Numbered from the stretch's first letter, positions 1 through 5,310 are shown. The stretch: DNA of 5,393 nucleotides from DATDOY01 sp035293045 (GCA_035293045.1 DATDOY010000094.1:1-5393), one strand, 5' to 3'. The notes: generated by a model not told the origin, from the letters alone. A program made the numbers and translations.

Positions 1-953
1 TCGAACGCGCCCCGCCACTCCGGCGTCCGATCGTCGAACTGGGAAAGCGCCAGCCGTCGATCGACCACGTCACCGATGCCGGAGCGGATCGAGGGAACGG
101 CCGCCAGCATGGCTCCCACGGCAACCGCCCCGGCGCATGCCGCACGCCAGTCGGGCGCGGGGAGTGACGCCAGGAGTGCTGCGGCGAGCGCGACCCCGAT
201 CACGACGGGTTGGTTGGCCCCCGACGACGCCGTCGCCACCGCCACCACCCCAGCGACCGCGCCGAGAGCCAGCGGCCACCACGACGAACGCAGCGAACGC
301 CAGATCAGTGGGAGTGCGACGAGGAGGGCTACCGCGGCGCCGCGGCTCATCGATGCGGCCAGGCCGGCCGCGATCACGGCAACGGCGCTGCCCGTCCAGC
401 GGGGCGAGCCGGCACGGCCCCGCTCGGCGATCGCGAGGGGAAGCAGCATCGCCAACAACAGTCCTGCCGCGTTGGCGTACGTCAGCGTGCCCGAAAGCCG
501 CCACAGCCCTTGAGCACGAGACGCCAGCGCGTCACTCCGAAGGGCCAAACCCACGAGACCGGCGGCGGCGAACCCGGCCGCCCCGACAACGAGCGACGAC
601 CGCAGCTGCGCGTGTTGGTCGGGCGCGAGGTTGGCCGCCAAGACGGCGGCGGCGGCGAACCCGACGAAACCCCCGAGAAGCGGCGTCGCGTCCGCAAGGT
701 CGCCCCACCCGGCGGCCGCGACGAACCACCAGACGGAAAGGGCCGCGACCGCCACCACCATCGGCCGCCACCGGGCCTCGACGCGGCACCGCCCCACGAG
801 GGCGAGGACAGCGAGCGCGAGTGGGAACACCACGGCGTCGCCGGTGGCAAAGGCGCCATCGCGGAGAACGGAGGCACCCACGACACCCGCGGCCACCGCG
901 AGGATGTCATCGCGCACCCGGCCCGGGGCTCGGTCGCCAGCCACTCCCGTCAC
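1..953 (-). CDS. O-antigen ligase/polymerase-family membrane protein (C-terminus off the left edge)
   Basis: A minus-strand frame is open from a GTG at 953 to the window edge (317 codons), so the 3' part of the gene is missing. It encodes a very hydrophobic protein with about ten likely membrane segments, roughly at residues 17-30, 41-54, 66-82, 92-110, 121-138, 156-176, 189-202, 206-219, 225-243 and 249-288. Family-like features are GTLTYANAAG at about 155-164, the SRGA motif at 203-206, and QFDDRTPEWRGAF at 305-317. The last resembles the (S/D)-R-x-x-x-W-R-A-A segment that opens the large periplasmic loop of Wzy/WaaL-type proteins. Members polymerise or ligate polysaccharide repeat units at the outer face of the membrane; the substrate here is unknown. 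GTG 953 is preferred because a TATCGT hexamer lies 8 nt upstream; GTG 944 is the alternative, and neither has a good ribosome binding site. The family call is from motif pattern only. Confidence 0.72.
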   Translation of the reverse strand, partial: MTGVAGDRAPGRVRDDILAVAAGVVGASVLRDGAFATGDAVVFPLALAVLALVGRCRVEARWRPMVVAVAALSVWWFVAAAGWGDLADATPLLGGFVGFAAAAVLAANLAPDQHAQLRSSLVVGAAGFAAAGLVGLALRSDALASRAQGLWRLSGTLTYANAAGLLLAMLLPLAIAERGRAGSPRWTGSAVAVIAAGLAASMSRGAAVALLVALPLIWRSLRSSWWPLALGAVAGVVAVATASSGANQPVVIGVALAAALLASLPAPDWRAACAGAVAVGAMLAAVPSIRSGIGDVVDRRLALSQFDDRTPEWRGAF

Positions 954-961
954 GGAAGAGA

Positions 962-991
962 ACGATACGGGCGTCTGCCCGTCACTGTCGC
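962..991 (-). promoter_or_regulatory. Putative promoter of the O-antigen ligase-like gene
   Basis: On the minus strand GCGACA (991-986, four of six matches to TTGACA) is followed after 18 bp by TATCGT (967-962), which fits the actinobacterial TANNNT -10 pattern. The -10 ends 8 nt before GTG 953, so transcription could begin at or next to the start codon. The match is moderate and rests on the sequence alone. Confidence 0.4.
967..982. promoter_or_regulatory. Inverted repeat in the divergent promoter region
   Basis: ACGGGC-GTCT-GCCCGT is a perfect 6-bp inverted repeat with a 4-nt centre. It overlaps the last base of the predicted -10 of the leftward gene and lies inside its promoter spacer. 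It could be a repressor operator, or by chance a small RNA hairpin. No regulator gene lies beside it. Confidence 0.3.
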
Positions 992-1002
992 GCCTGCGCC
1001 GG

Positions 1003-1036
1003 GTCTCGACGAGACAAGCACGCGCCGCGCACGTGC
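1003..1036. promoter_or_regulatory. Two further dyads upstream of the epoxide hydrolase-like gene
   Basis: GTCTCG-A-CGAGAC (1003-1015) is a perfect 6-bp dyad around a single central base, the geometry expected of a dimeric transcription factor site. GCACGTGC (1029-1036) is a perfect 8-bp palindrome just upstream of the predicted -10 at 1040. In GC-rich DNA short palindromes are common, so an operator role is inference. The dyad at 1003-1015 is the stronger candidate. Confidence 0.3.
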
Positions 1037-1039
1037 TGG

Positions 1040-1045
1040 CAGGAT
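1040..1045 (+). promoter_or_regulatory. Possible -10 element for a leaderless transcript
   Basis: CAGGAT ends exactly 7 nt before ATG 1053, the distance expected when transcription starts on the start codon. It lacks the first T of TANNNT and no convincing -35 lies 16-18 bp upstream, so the call is weak alone. It gains some support from similarly placed hexamers before other genes in this window. Confidence 0.3.
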
Positions 1046-1052
1046 GGGTGGC

Positions 1053-1424
1053 ATGACGACCGACAACGAACAGATCATCAGGGACTTCGTCGACGCGTGG
1101 AGCAGGCGAGACGCGGACGAACTTCTCGGCTTCCTCGCCGAGGACGCCGTGTACCACAACATGCCGATGCAGCCGGTGCAGGGGCACGACGCCATCCGCG
1201 CCGTCTTCGACTTCTTCCTTCCCGGTTCGACCGCCATCACGTGGGACCTACTCCACATGGCGTCGTCCGGCGATGTCGTGTTCACCGAACGCGTGGATCG
1301 CTTTTCGATGGGCGACCGCGAGGTCGCGCTCCCGGTCGCCGGGGTGTTCGAAGTGGCCGACGGGAAGATCACCGCGTGGCGCGACTACTTCGACATGGCC
1401 GCCTGGACCTCCCAGGCGGGATAG
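1053..1424 (+). CDS. Limonene-1,2-epoxide hydrolase-family protein (NTF2-like fold)
   Basis: This is a 123-residue soluble protein of the LEH branch of the NTF2-like/SnoaL superfamily. The family opens epoxide rings by direct water attack, using an Asp-Arg-Asp triad plus a Tyr/Asn pair that positions the water. All five residues of the Rhodococcus enzyme appear with matching spacing: Y34 and N36 in YHNMPM, R80 and D82 in ERVDRF, and D111 in WRDYF. The offset from the Rhodococcus numbering is 19 for the first four and 21 for the last. LPVAGVFEVADGKITAWRDY is also typical. The protein is shorter than the roughly 149-residue Rhodococcus enzyme and lacks its N-terminal extension, as the mycobacterial EphG branch may. 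The substrate is unknown; sterol or lipid epoxides are possible. ATG 1044 is an in-frame alternative start. Upstream open sequence in the same frame overlaps the neighbouring gene and is not coding. No signal peptide is seen. Confidence 0.85.
   Translation: MTTDNEQIIRDFVDAWSRRDADELLGFLAEDAVYHNMPMQPVQGHDAIRAVFDFFLPGSTAITWDLLHMASSGDVVFTERVDRFSMGDREVALPVAGVFEVADGKITAWRDYFDMAAWTSQAG
1399..1419. terminator. GC-rich hairpin at a convergent gene junction
   Basis: CCGCCTGG (1399-1406) and CCAGGCGG (1412-1419) form a perfect 8-bp stem with a 5-nt loop. It lies in the last codons of the epoxide hydrolase-like gene and just beyond the end of the oncoming acetyltransferase gene, whose stop codons are separated by only 7 bp. 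It could slow polymerase from either side. No T-tract follows on either strand, so it is not a classical intrinsic terminator. Confidence 0.35.
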
Positions 1425-1431
1425 TCGAGGG

Positions 1432-1983
1432 TCACCCGGCGGCCAGGTCCTCGACCGTGATCGCCCAGCGCTCGTGGTCGCGCCACCCGCCGCCGATCTT
1501 CAGATACCGCGGCGAGAACCCCTCGCGCCGGAAGCCGCAGCGGCGCACCAAGGCGAGCGACCGTTCGTTCCCGGGCTGGACGTTGGCCTCGATCCGATGC
1601 AGGCCCATCGCCTCGAACGCGTACCGAACGACGAGGCCGAGTGCCTCGGTCATGCGACCTCGGCCTTCGTACCCGGCAAAGAGGTAGTAGCCGACGTAGG
1701 CCGAGTGGAAGTTGCCGCGCACAATGTTGCTCAGGTTGACGACACCGGTGAGTCCGCCATCGGGGTCCCTCACGAAAAAGGACGACTGGTCGCGGCGCCG
1801 CGTGCGGCGGAGATAGGCGTCGAACTCCAACGCCGTCGTGGGTGGGTAGACCCACGGCGCCAGGACCGACGCGCTCGCCTTCGCGCGCCGGAGAAACTCG
1901 CTCGCGTCGGAAGCGCGGGGGCGAGTCAGGACGACGAGACCGCCGGACCGGAGGCTGTGTGACGACGAACCCATCCCGCCCAT
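1432..1983 (-). CDS. RimJ/RimL-like GNAT N-acetyltransferase
   Basis: This 183-residue cytoplasmic GNAT enzyme transfers acetyl from acetyl-CoA to an amino group. The closest described pattern is RimJ, which acetylates the N-terminus of ribosomal protein S5, but related proteins modify other proteins or antibiotics. The N-terminal LVVLTRPRASDASEFL (16-31) and S-x-x-x-L-x-P-W (37-44) are typical. The acetyl-CoA loop is Y-E-G-R-G-R-M-T-E-A (105-114), and LHRIEANVQPGNERSL (128-143) with RRCGFRREGF (147-156) completes the fold. The end, GGGWRDHERWAI, is classic for the RimJ group. It lies 37 bp downstream of the AI-2E gene on the same strand, so co-transcription is likely. ATG 1974 is an alternative start and has CACGAT 7 nt upstream. 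The other GNAT in this window is clearly a different protein. Confidence 0.88.
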   Translation of the reverse strand: MGGMGSSSHSLRSGGLVVLTRPRASDASEFLRRAKASASVLAPWVYPPTTALEFDAYLRRTRRRDQSSFFVRDPDGGLTGVVNLSNIVRGNFHSAYVGYYLFAGYEGRGRMTEALGLVVRYAFEAMGLHRIEANVQPGNERSLALVRRCGFRREGFSPRYLKIGGGWRDHERWAITVEDLAAG

Positions 1984-1986
1984 CGT

Positions 1987-2008
1987 GGCACCCGCGCCGC
2001 GGTGTGCC
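1987..2008 (-). other. Intergenic hairpin between the AI-2E and GNAT genes
   Basis: GGCACCCGC (1987-1995) pairs with GCGG (1999-2002) and GTGCC (2004-2008), giving a 9-bp, almost all-GC stem with one bulged base and a 3-nt loop. It fills most of the 37-bp gap between the two minus-strand genes. There is no T-tract. It might reduce read-through or set a processing site that lowers acetyltransferase expression relative to the membrane protein. The function is inferred. Confidence 0.3.
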
Positions 2009-2020
2009 CGTCGATCGGCG

Positions 2021-3076
2021 TCAGGTGACGGGGACGGGCGCCGGCTCGCCGGGCCGGTCGGCCGCCACCGCCTCGACCACCGCGAGGGCGAACACCGCGA
2101 CCGCCACGCCGAAGATGGCGCCGCCGGGACCGTAGAGGTCGTAGCCGAGCAGAAGCGCGATCAACGTGATGGCGGGTCCCGCGTACATGGAGTGGCTGCT
2201 GAGATAGCGCGTGGCGGCCACCGACGCGACCTGCAGCGCGCCGGCCATCAGGGCGAGAAGCAGCGTCGACGCGCCAGCCTCGAACGCCCCACTCATCAAC
2301 AGCGCGGGCACGAACCCGGTGACGACTCCGACGAAGGGGACGATGGACGCCAGCCCGGCGACGCCGGCGAGCGCGGCGGACGCGGGAAGGCCGATCAGTC
2401 GGAAGGCGCCGTACGACACGAGGCCCACGAGCACGGCTTGGGCGATCGCGCCACCCAGGTAGCGGCGGGCGCGGGCAAGCGACGACTCGACGATCTTGCG
2501 GGTGCGGTCGCGGCGCTCCGGATCCGCGACTTGATTGACGCCGCCGTCGACGATGCGCGGACCGTAGATGAGCAGGAAGATCGTCAGGATGCCCGCGACG
2601 AAGTAGCTCGCCGCGCGGAAGGCCGCCTCTCGGGCTCGCTCCTGCGTGCCCTCGCGGATGGTGTCGACGGCGTTCTGGACGCGTTCGGCCAGGCGAAGGT
2701 CGCGCGCCACCTCTCCCACACTGGTGGATCGCTCGAGGTCGCGGGCGGCCTGCGGCGCGACCTCCTGAAGCTTCTCGAACGCAGCGTCGAGCTCGTCGTA
2801 GACGAGGTAGATCATGCCGCCCACCACCGCCACGAGGGCGAAGAGCGTCACCACGATGGCCAGGCCTCGGCGCATCCGCTGGCCCAGCCAATCGACCGGT
2901 CCCGTGAGCAGCTCAGCGAGGACGGCGGCGGCGACGGCCGTGGCGATCACCGCTCGCGCCGAATTGAGGACGGCGATCGCCGCGAGGACGCCGAAGGCCA
3001 CGAGGATCGCGAGGAGGACCGTCCTCGCGCTGAGCGACACGCGCATCGTGGGCGGTCCCCGGCCGGTGTCGACCAC
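2021..3076 (-). CDS. AI-2E family membrane protein (divergent member)
   Basis: This 351-residue polytopic membrane protein has the AI-2E (PF01594) layout. Two N-terminal membrane segments (about 20-57) are followed by a third at 72-93, an amphipathic extracytoplasmic-type region (94-158), a segment at 160-176, and a C-terminal block of about four segments (207-337). IVPFVGVVTGFVPALL (245-260) matches the family Pro-x-x-Gly motif, and GYDLYGPGGAIFGV (311-324) its last conserved block. The family was named after E. coli TqsA, linked to autoinducer-2 export, but most members have unknown substrates and some are sodium/proton antiporters. The usual E-N-x-x-L-x-P signature is replaced here by TRYLSSHSMYAGP (289-301), so function may have drifted. 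The start is uncertain: GTG 3076 has TACTGT 6 nt upstream, while ATG 3046 has a GGGGA 9 nt upstream. It heads a likely operon with the downstream GNAT gene. Confidence 0.85.
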   Translation of the reverse strand: MVDTGRGPPTMRVSLSARTVLLAILVAFGVLAAIAVLNSARAVIATAVAAAVLAELLTGPVDWLGQRMRRGLAIVVTLFALVAVVGGMIYLVYDELDAAFEKLQEVAPQAARDLERSTSVGEVARDLRLAERVQNAVDTIREGTQERAREAAFRAASYFVAGILTIFLLIYGPRIVDGGVNQVADPERRDRTRKIVESSLARARRYLGGAIAQAVLVGLVSYGAFRLIGLPASAALAGVAGLASIVPFVGVVTGFVPALLMSGAFEAGASTLLLALMAGALQVASVAATRYLSSHSMYAGPAITLIALLLGYDLYGPGGAIFGVAVAVFALAVVEAVAADRPGEPAPVPVT

Positions 3077-3081
3077 GCTTT

Positions 3082-3088
3082 TACAGTA
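3082..3088. promoter_or_regulatory. Shared -10 element of a bidirectional promoter
   Basis: The heptamer TACAGTA reads TACAGT (3082-3087) rightward, ending 7 nt before ATG 3095. It reads TACTGT (3088-3083) leftward, ending 6 nt before GTG 3076. Both fit TANNNT, and both place the transcription start at the start codon. The two start codons are only 18 bp apart, and the only A/T-rich patch in the area is this site. No good -35 is seen on either strand. Because each promoter's upstream DNA is the other gene's coding sequence, RNA polymerase could bind in only one direction at a time. Confidence 0.6.
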
Positions 3089-3094
3089 GGTCCG

Positions 3095-4198
3095 ATGCCT
3101 GAGTCATCAGGGGGACCGTCGACCCCCGCCCCGCGGACGATTCTCGACTTCAGCCCGCGCTCGATCTTCGTCGCCGGCGTCGCCGTCGTCGGCGTCGTGC
3201 TCGCTCTCGGGGTCGTCCGGGCCGCGCCGGCGACGCTCACGCAGATCGCCATCGGCGCCATCATCGCCCTCGCCCTCGACCCTCTCGTCGTGGCGGTCCG
3301 CAACGGACTGCGATGGCGACGGGCCAACGCCGTCACGCTCGTGATGGGCGTGGTCGCCGGGCTGTTCGCGTCGCTGCTTGCCCTCATGGGCCCGCCCGCC
3401 ATCCGCCAAGCGCGCGAGTTTGCCGACGAACTTCCGCAGACGGTTCGCGAGATGTACGACTTTCCCGTCGTGGGTGATCGGCTGCGCGAGGCCGACGCCG
3501 CCGATCGCGTGCGCGAATGGGCCGCGGATCTTCCGGCCCGCATCGACGAGGGCCAGATCACGCGCATCGTCGAGGGGCTCGTGGGCGGCGTCGCCTCGAC
3601 GCTGACGGTGCTGCTCGTCGCCGTGGCCATCCTCATCGACGGCGACGCGCTGACGCGGAGATTCCGCCGCCTGCTCCCGCCCGAGCGACGCGACGCGGCC
3701 GATCGAGCCGGACGCATCTTCTATGCGGTGATCGGCCGCTACTTCGCCGGGTCGCTCCTCGTCGCGGGGATCGCCGGGATGTTCGTGCTCGCGCTCGGGC
3801 TCGCACTTGGCGTGCCGCTGGCGCCGCTCGCGGCGATCTGGGTGTTCATCACCGACCTGATCCCCCAGATCGGAGGCTTTCTCGGGGGCGCCGTCTTTGT
3901 CACCCTTGCGGTGACCCAGAGCCTCACGATCGGCCTGATCGCCGCCGTGCTGTTCATCGTCTACCTGCAGATCGAGAACCACGTGCTCCAGCCCGCCATC
4001 GTCGGCGAACGGGTCGATCTGTCGCCGCCGACCACGATGCTGGCCGCACTCACCGGGGGTGCCGCGGCGGGCGTGCCGGGTGCGCTGATCGCCACCCCGC
4101 TGGTCGGCACGGTCAAGGCGCTCTACATGGAGTACCGGAGCCGGGTCGGCCCGCCGGAACCCGACGTGGCGACCCCCGCCGAGCCGCGCCCCGACTGA
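3095..4198 (+). CDS. AI-2E family membrane protein (canonical member)
   Basis: This 367-residue AI-2E family (PF01594) protein has a short Pro/Ser-rich N-terminus (1-20), then membrane segments at about 22-41, 47-68 and 79-98. A charged region follows at 102-157, then segments at 162-181, 209-239 and 244-275, and a C-terminal block at 277-343 with a Pro-rich tail. Canonical motifs are present: DLIPQIGGFLGG (254-265), QIENHVLQPAIVGERVDLSP (292-311) and the Gly-rich GGAAAGVPGALIATP (321-335). The transported compound cannot be read from sequence; the family includes the E. coli AI-2 exporter TqsA and ion antiporters. ATG 3095 is chosen because it is the first codon after the -10 and the upstream open frame is antisense to the divergent paralogue. 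The next gene begins 7 nt after the stop, suggesting an operon. Confidence 0.92.
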   Translation: MPESSGGPSTPAPRTILDFSPRSIFVAGVAVVGVVLALGVVRAAPATLTQIAIGAIIALALDPLVVAVRNGLRWRRANAVTLVMGVVAGLFASLLALMGPPAIRQAREFADELPQTVREMYDFPVVGDRLREADAADRVREWAADLPARIDEGQITRIVEGLVGGVASTLTVLLVAVAILIDGDALTRRFRRLLPPERRDAADRAGRIFYAVIGRYFAGSLLVAGIAGMFVLALGLALGVPLAPLAAIWVFITDLIPQIGGFLGGAVFVTLAVTQSLTIGLIAAVLFIVYLQIENHVLQPAIVGERVDLSPPTTMLAALTGGAAAGVPGALIATPLVGTVKALYMEYRSRVGPPEPDVATPAEPRPD

Positions 4199-4205
4199 GC
4201 AGGAC

Positions 4206-4778
4206 ATGAGCGAGGGCGCCGGACCGCGGCTCGCCACGCCTCGGTTGCTCCTTCGCCGCTGGCGCGACGCCGACGTCGATCCGTTCGCGGCGATGAACGC
4301 CGACCCGGTTGTCATGGAGCACTTCCCCGCCACGCTCGACCGTGACCAGACGGCGGCGCTCGTCGAGAGCTTCGAGCAGCGGTTCGAGGAGCACGGCTAC
4401 GGCCTGTGGGCCGTGGAGGTTGTCGATCCGCCGGAACTCCGCTCCCCCTTCGTCGGATTCGTGGGGCTCAACTTCACCGATTGGCCGGCGCACTTCACGC
4501 CCGCCGTCGAGATCGGTTGGCGTTTGGCCGCCGACCAATGGGGACGTGGATATGCCACCGAAGGCGCGCGGGAAGCGATCCGCTTCGGGTTCGAGGACCT
4601 CGGCCTCGACGAGATCGTTTCGTTCACCGTTCCCGCCAATCTGCGCTCGCGGGCGGTGATGGAGCGGCTGGGCATGGTCCGGAACCCGGACGACGACTTC
4701 GACCATCCCCGCGTCGACCCGACGAGCCCGTTCCATCGCCACGTGCTCTACCGCCTCGCCCGCGCCGACTGGCGGTAG
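4206..4778 (+). CDS. GNAT N-acetyltransferase, RimJ/RimL-like (Acetyltransf_3 type)
   Basis: This is a 190-residue cytoplasmic acetyl-CoA-dependent acetyltransferase. The opening LATPRLLLRRWRDADVDPF (9-27) and the segment AAMNADPVVMEHFPATL (28-44) are hallmarks of this GNAT subgroup. EIGWRLAADQWGRGYATEGA (102-121) contains the acetyl-CoA pyrophosphate-binding loop Q-x-x-G-R-G-Y-A. LDEIVSFTVPANLRSRAVME (134-153) and RLGM (154-157) form the C-terminal half. The DFDHPR region (164-169) and the ending FHRHVLYRL (176-184) are also usual. The true acceptor is unknown: ribosomal protein, other protein N-terminus, or small molecule. It lies 7 nt after the AI-2E stop with only an AGGA touching the ATG, so translation is probably coupled. 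It differs clearly from the other GNAT in the window, so it is not a recent duplicate. Confidence 0.92.
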   Translation: MSEGAGPRLATPRLLLRRWRDADVDPFAAMNADPVVMEHFPATLDRDQTAALVESFEQRFEEHGYGLWAVEVVDPPELRSPFVGFVGLNFTDWPAHFTPAVEIGWRLAADQWGRGYATEGAREAIRFGFEDLGLDEIVSFTVPANLRSRAVMERLGMVRNPDDDFDHPRVDPTSPFHRHVLYRLARADWR

Positions 4779-4788
4779 CCGGCCGCCA
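4770..4788. terminator. Weak hairpin at the second convergent junction
   Basis: TGGCGG (4770-4775) pairs with CCGCCA (4783-4788) around a 7-nt loop that contains the TAG stop of the GNAT gene. A second small stem, CTCCG/CGGAG (4799-4803 with 4812-4816), spans the stop of the opposing gene. The convergent gap is 28 bp. There is no T-tract, so termination here is plausible but not proven. Confidence 0.25.
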
Positions 4789-4806
4789 CGAGGGCTATCT
4801 CCGGAG

Positions 4807-5160
4807 CTACTCGGAGTCCGTTGCCACGAGCACTGCAATCGCTGCGGTGCCGAATGCCACCGCTGGCAGGGCCTTGCGCGGGGGGTCCCCCGCGCCGAGG
4901 TGGTATTGCGCGGCGGCCGTGTAATAGGCCACGAGGCCAGCCGACACGAGCACGCCCAGCCGGGGCACCCTCCGCCCGAGAAGCAGGCCGGCGGATCCGG
5001 CGACCTTGATGACGGGGAGAAGGGGTCTGAGCGGGTCGGGCACACCGAGGTGGTCGAGGTGGGCTGCGGCCTTCGCCTTGGGGACGAGCGCGTTCCCGAT
5101 CGCGTCTACGACCTGCGCGGCCGCCAGAACCAGCACGATCCGCCGCTTGCGCCGAGACAT
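4807..5160 (-). CDS. DoxX-like small integral membrane protein
   Basis: This 117-residue protein has four predicted membrane segments (about 7-26, 46-62, 66-84 and 97-113) and a basic N-terminus, MSRRKRR. The pattern fits the DoxX-like family: H-x-x-H-L-G-V-P (34-41) after the first segment, then LLPVIKVAGSAGLLLGRR (47-64), and a YYTAAAQYHLGAGD stretch (79-92) with the conserved His at 87. The biochemical role of these proteins is poorly known; relatives are linked to quinone or thiol redox chemistry at the membrane. ATG 5160 is preferred over an in-frame upstream start at 5235. The extra residues are Arg-rich and unlike the family, and a TATGGT hexamer lies 6 nt before ATG 5160. It is a single-gene unit that converges on the acetyltransferase gene. 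Confidence 0.83.
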   Translation of the reverse strand: MSRRKRRIVLVLAAAQVVDAIGNALVPKAKAAAHLDHLGVPDPLRPLLPVIKVAGSAGLLLGRRVPRLGVLVSAGLVAYYTAAAQYHLGAGDPPRKALPAVAFGTAAIAVLVATDSE

Positions 5161-5166
5161 GAGCCG

Positions 5167-5172
5167 ACCATA
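5167..5172 (-). promoter_or_regulatory. -10 element for a probably leaderless DoxX-like mRNA
   Basis: On the minus strand TATGGT (5172-5167) fits TANNNT and ends 6 nt before ATG 5160, with no ribosome binding site between. This predicts transcription starting at the start codon. A clear -35 hexamer is not visible. Confidence 0.45.
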
Positions 5173-5253
5173 CCCACCGCAGCGGCCCGACGGTGTGGCC
5201 TCGGACCGGCATGCCCGGCTTCGAAATGCCTCCAAAATTCCTCACCGGATCGC

Positions 5254-5282
5254 TTGACAAGGCGAACTGGTGTTCGTATATT
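5254..5282 (+). promoter_or_regulatory. Near-consensus sigma70-type promoter under SOS control
   Basis: A perfect -35 hexamer TTGACA (5254-5259) is separated by the optimal 17 bp from TATATT (5277-5282), a one-mismatch -10. It is by far the strongest promoter in the window. An AT-rich run, AAAATT (5234-5239), lies upstream and could act as a weak UP element. The transcription start is expected near 5289, giving a leader of about 54 nt before ATG 5343. The whole spacer except its first three bases is filled by a LexA-type operator, so the promoter should be strong but repressed until DNA damage. Confidence 0.88.
5263..5276. promoter_or_regulatory. LexA operator (SOS box)
   Basis: CGAAC-TGGT-GTTCG is a perfect 5-bp inverted repeat with a 4-bp centre and matches the actinobacterial/Gram-positive LexA consensus CGAAC-N4-GTTCG. 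Its right arm abuts the -10 hexamer and its left arm starts 3 bp after the -35, so bound LexA would exclude RNA polymerase. In mycobacteria similar boxes control damage-induced genes, including 13E12-family members. No other full-length box was seen in the window. Confidence 0.9.
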
Positions 5283-5310
5283 CAAGGGGTCGACTTCCCC
5301 GGTCCCCATC

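Noticed and set aside
1..6. TCGAAC at the left edge as a second LexA half-site.
   Set aside because: The following bases do not supply GTTCG at the correct spacing, so there is no complete SOS box.
210..1052. Long open frame in phase with and upstream of the epoxide hydrolase-like gene.
   Set aside because: Its translation is Arg/Pro/Gly-rich low-complexity sequence antisense to the O-antigen ligase-like gene. Family similarity begins only at about 1053.
1926..2891. Minus-strand open frame of 321 residues overlapping the AI-2E gene.
   Set aside because: It is Arg/Pro/Gly-rich with no membrane segments or motifs, and the same strand carries a convincing AI-2E protein in another frame.
1985..3094. 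Open frame continuous with the plus-strand AI-2E gene that would make a 737-residue fusion.
   Set aside because: The extension is charged, repetitive sequence antisense to the minus-strand AI-2E gene. The membrane protein pattern begins after ATG 3095.
3107..4333. Long minus-strand open frame across the plus-strand AI-2E gene.
   Set aside because: The product is a His/Asp/Arg-rich, non-globular translation with no family pattern. It is a GC-rich shadow of the real gene.
1432..4778. The mirror-image AI-2E/GNAT block as a recent inverted duplication or mobile element.
   Set aside because: The paired proteins share family motifs but little sequence, and no terminal inverted repeats, transposase or target duplications are visible.
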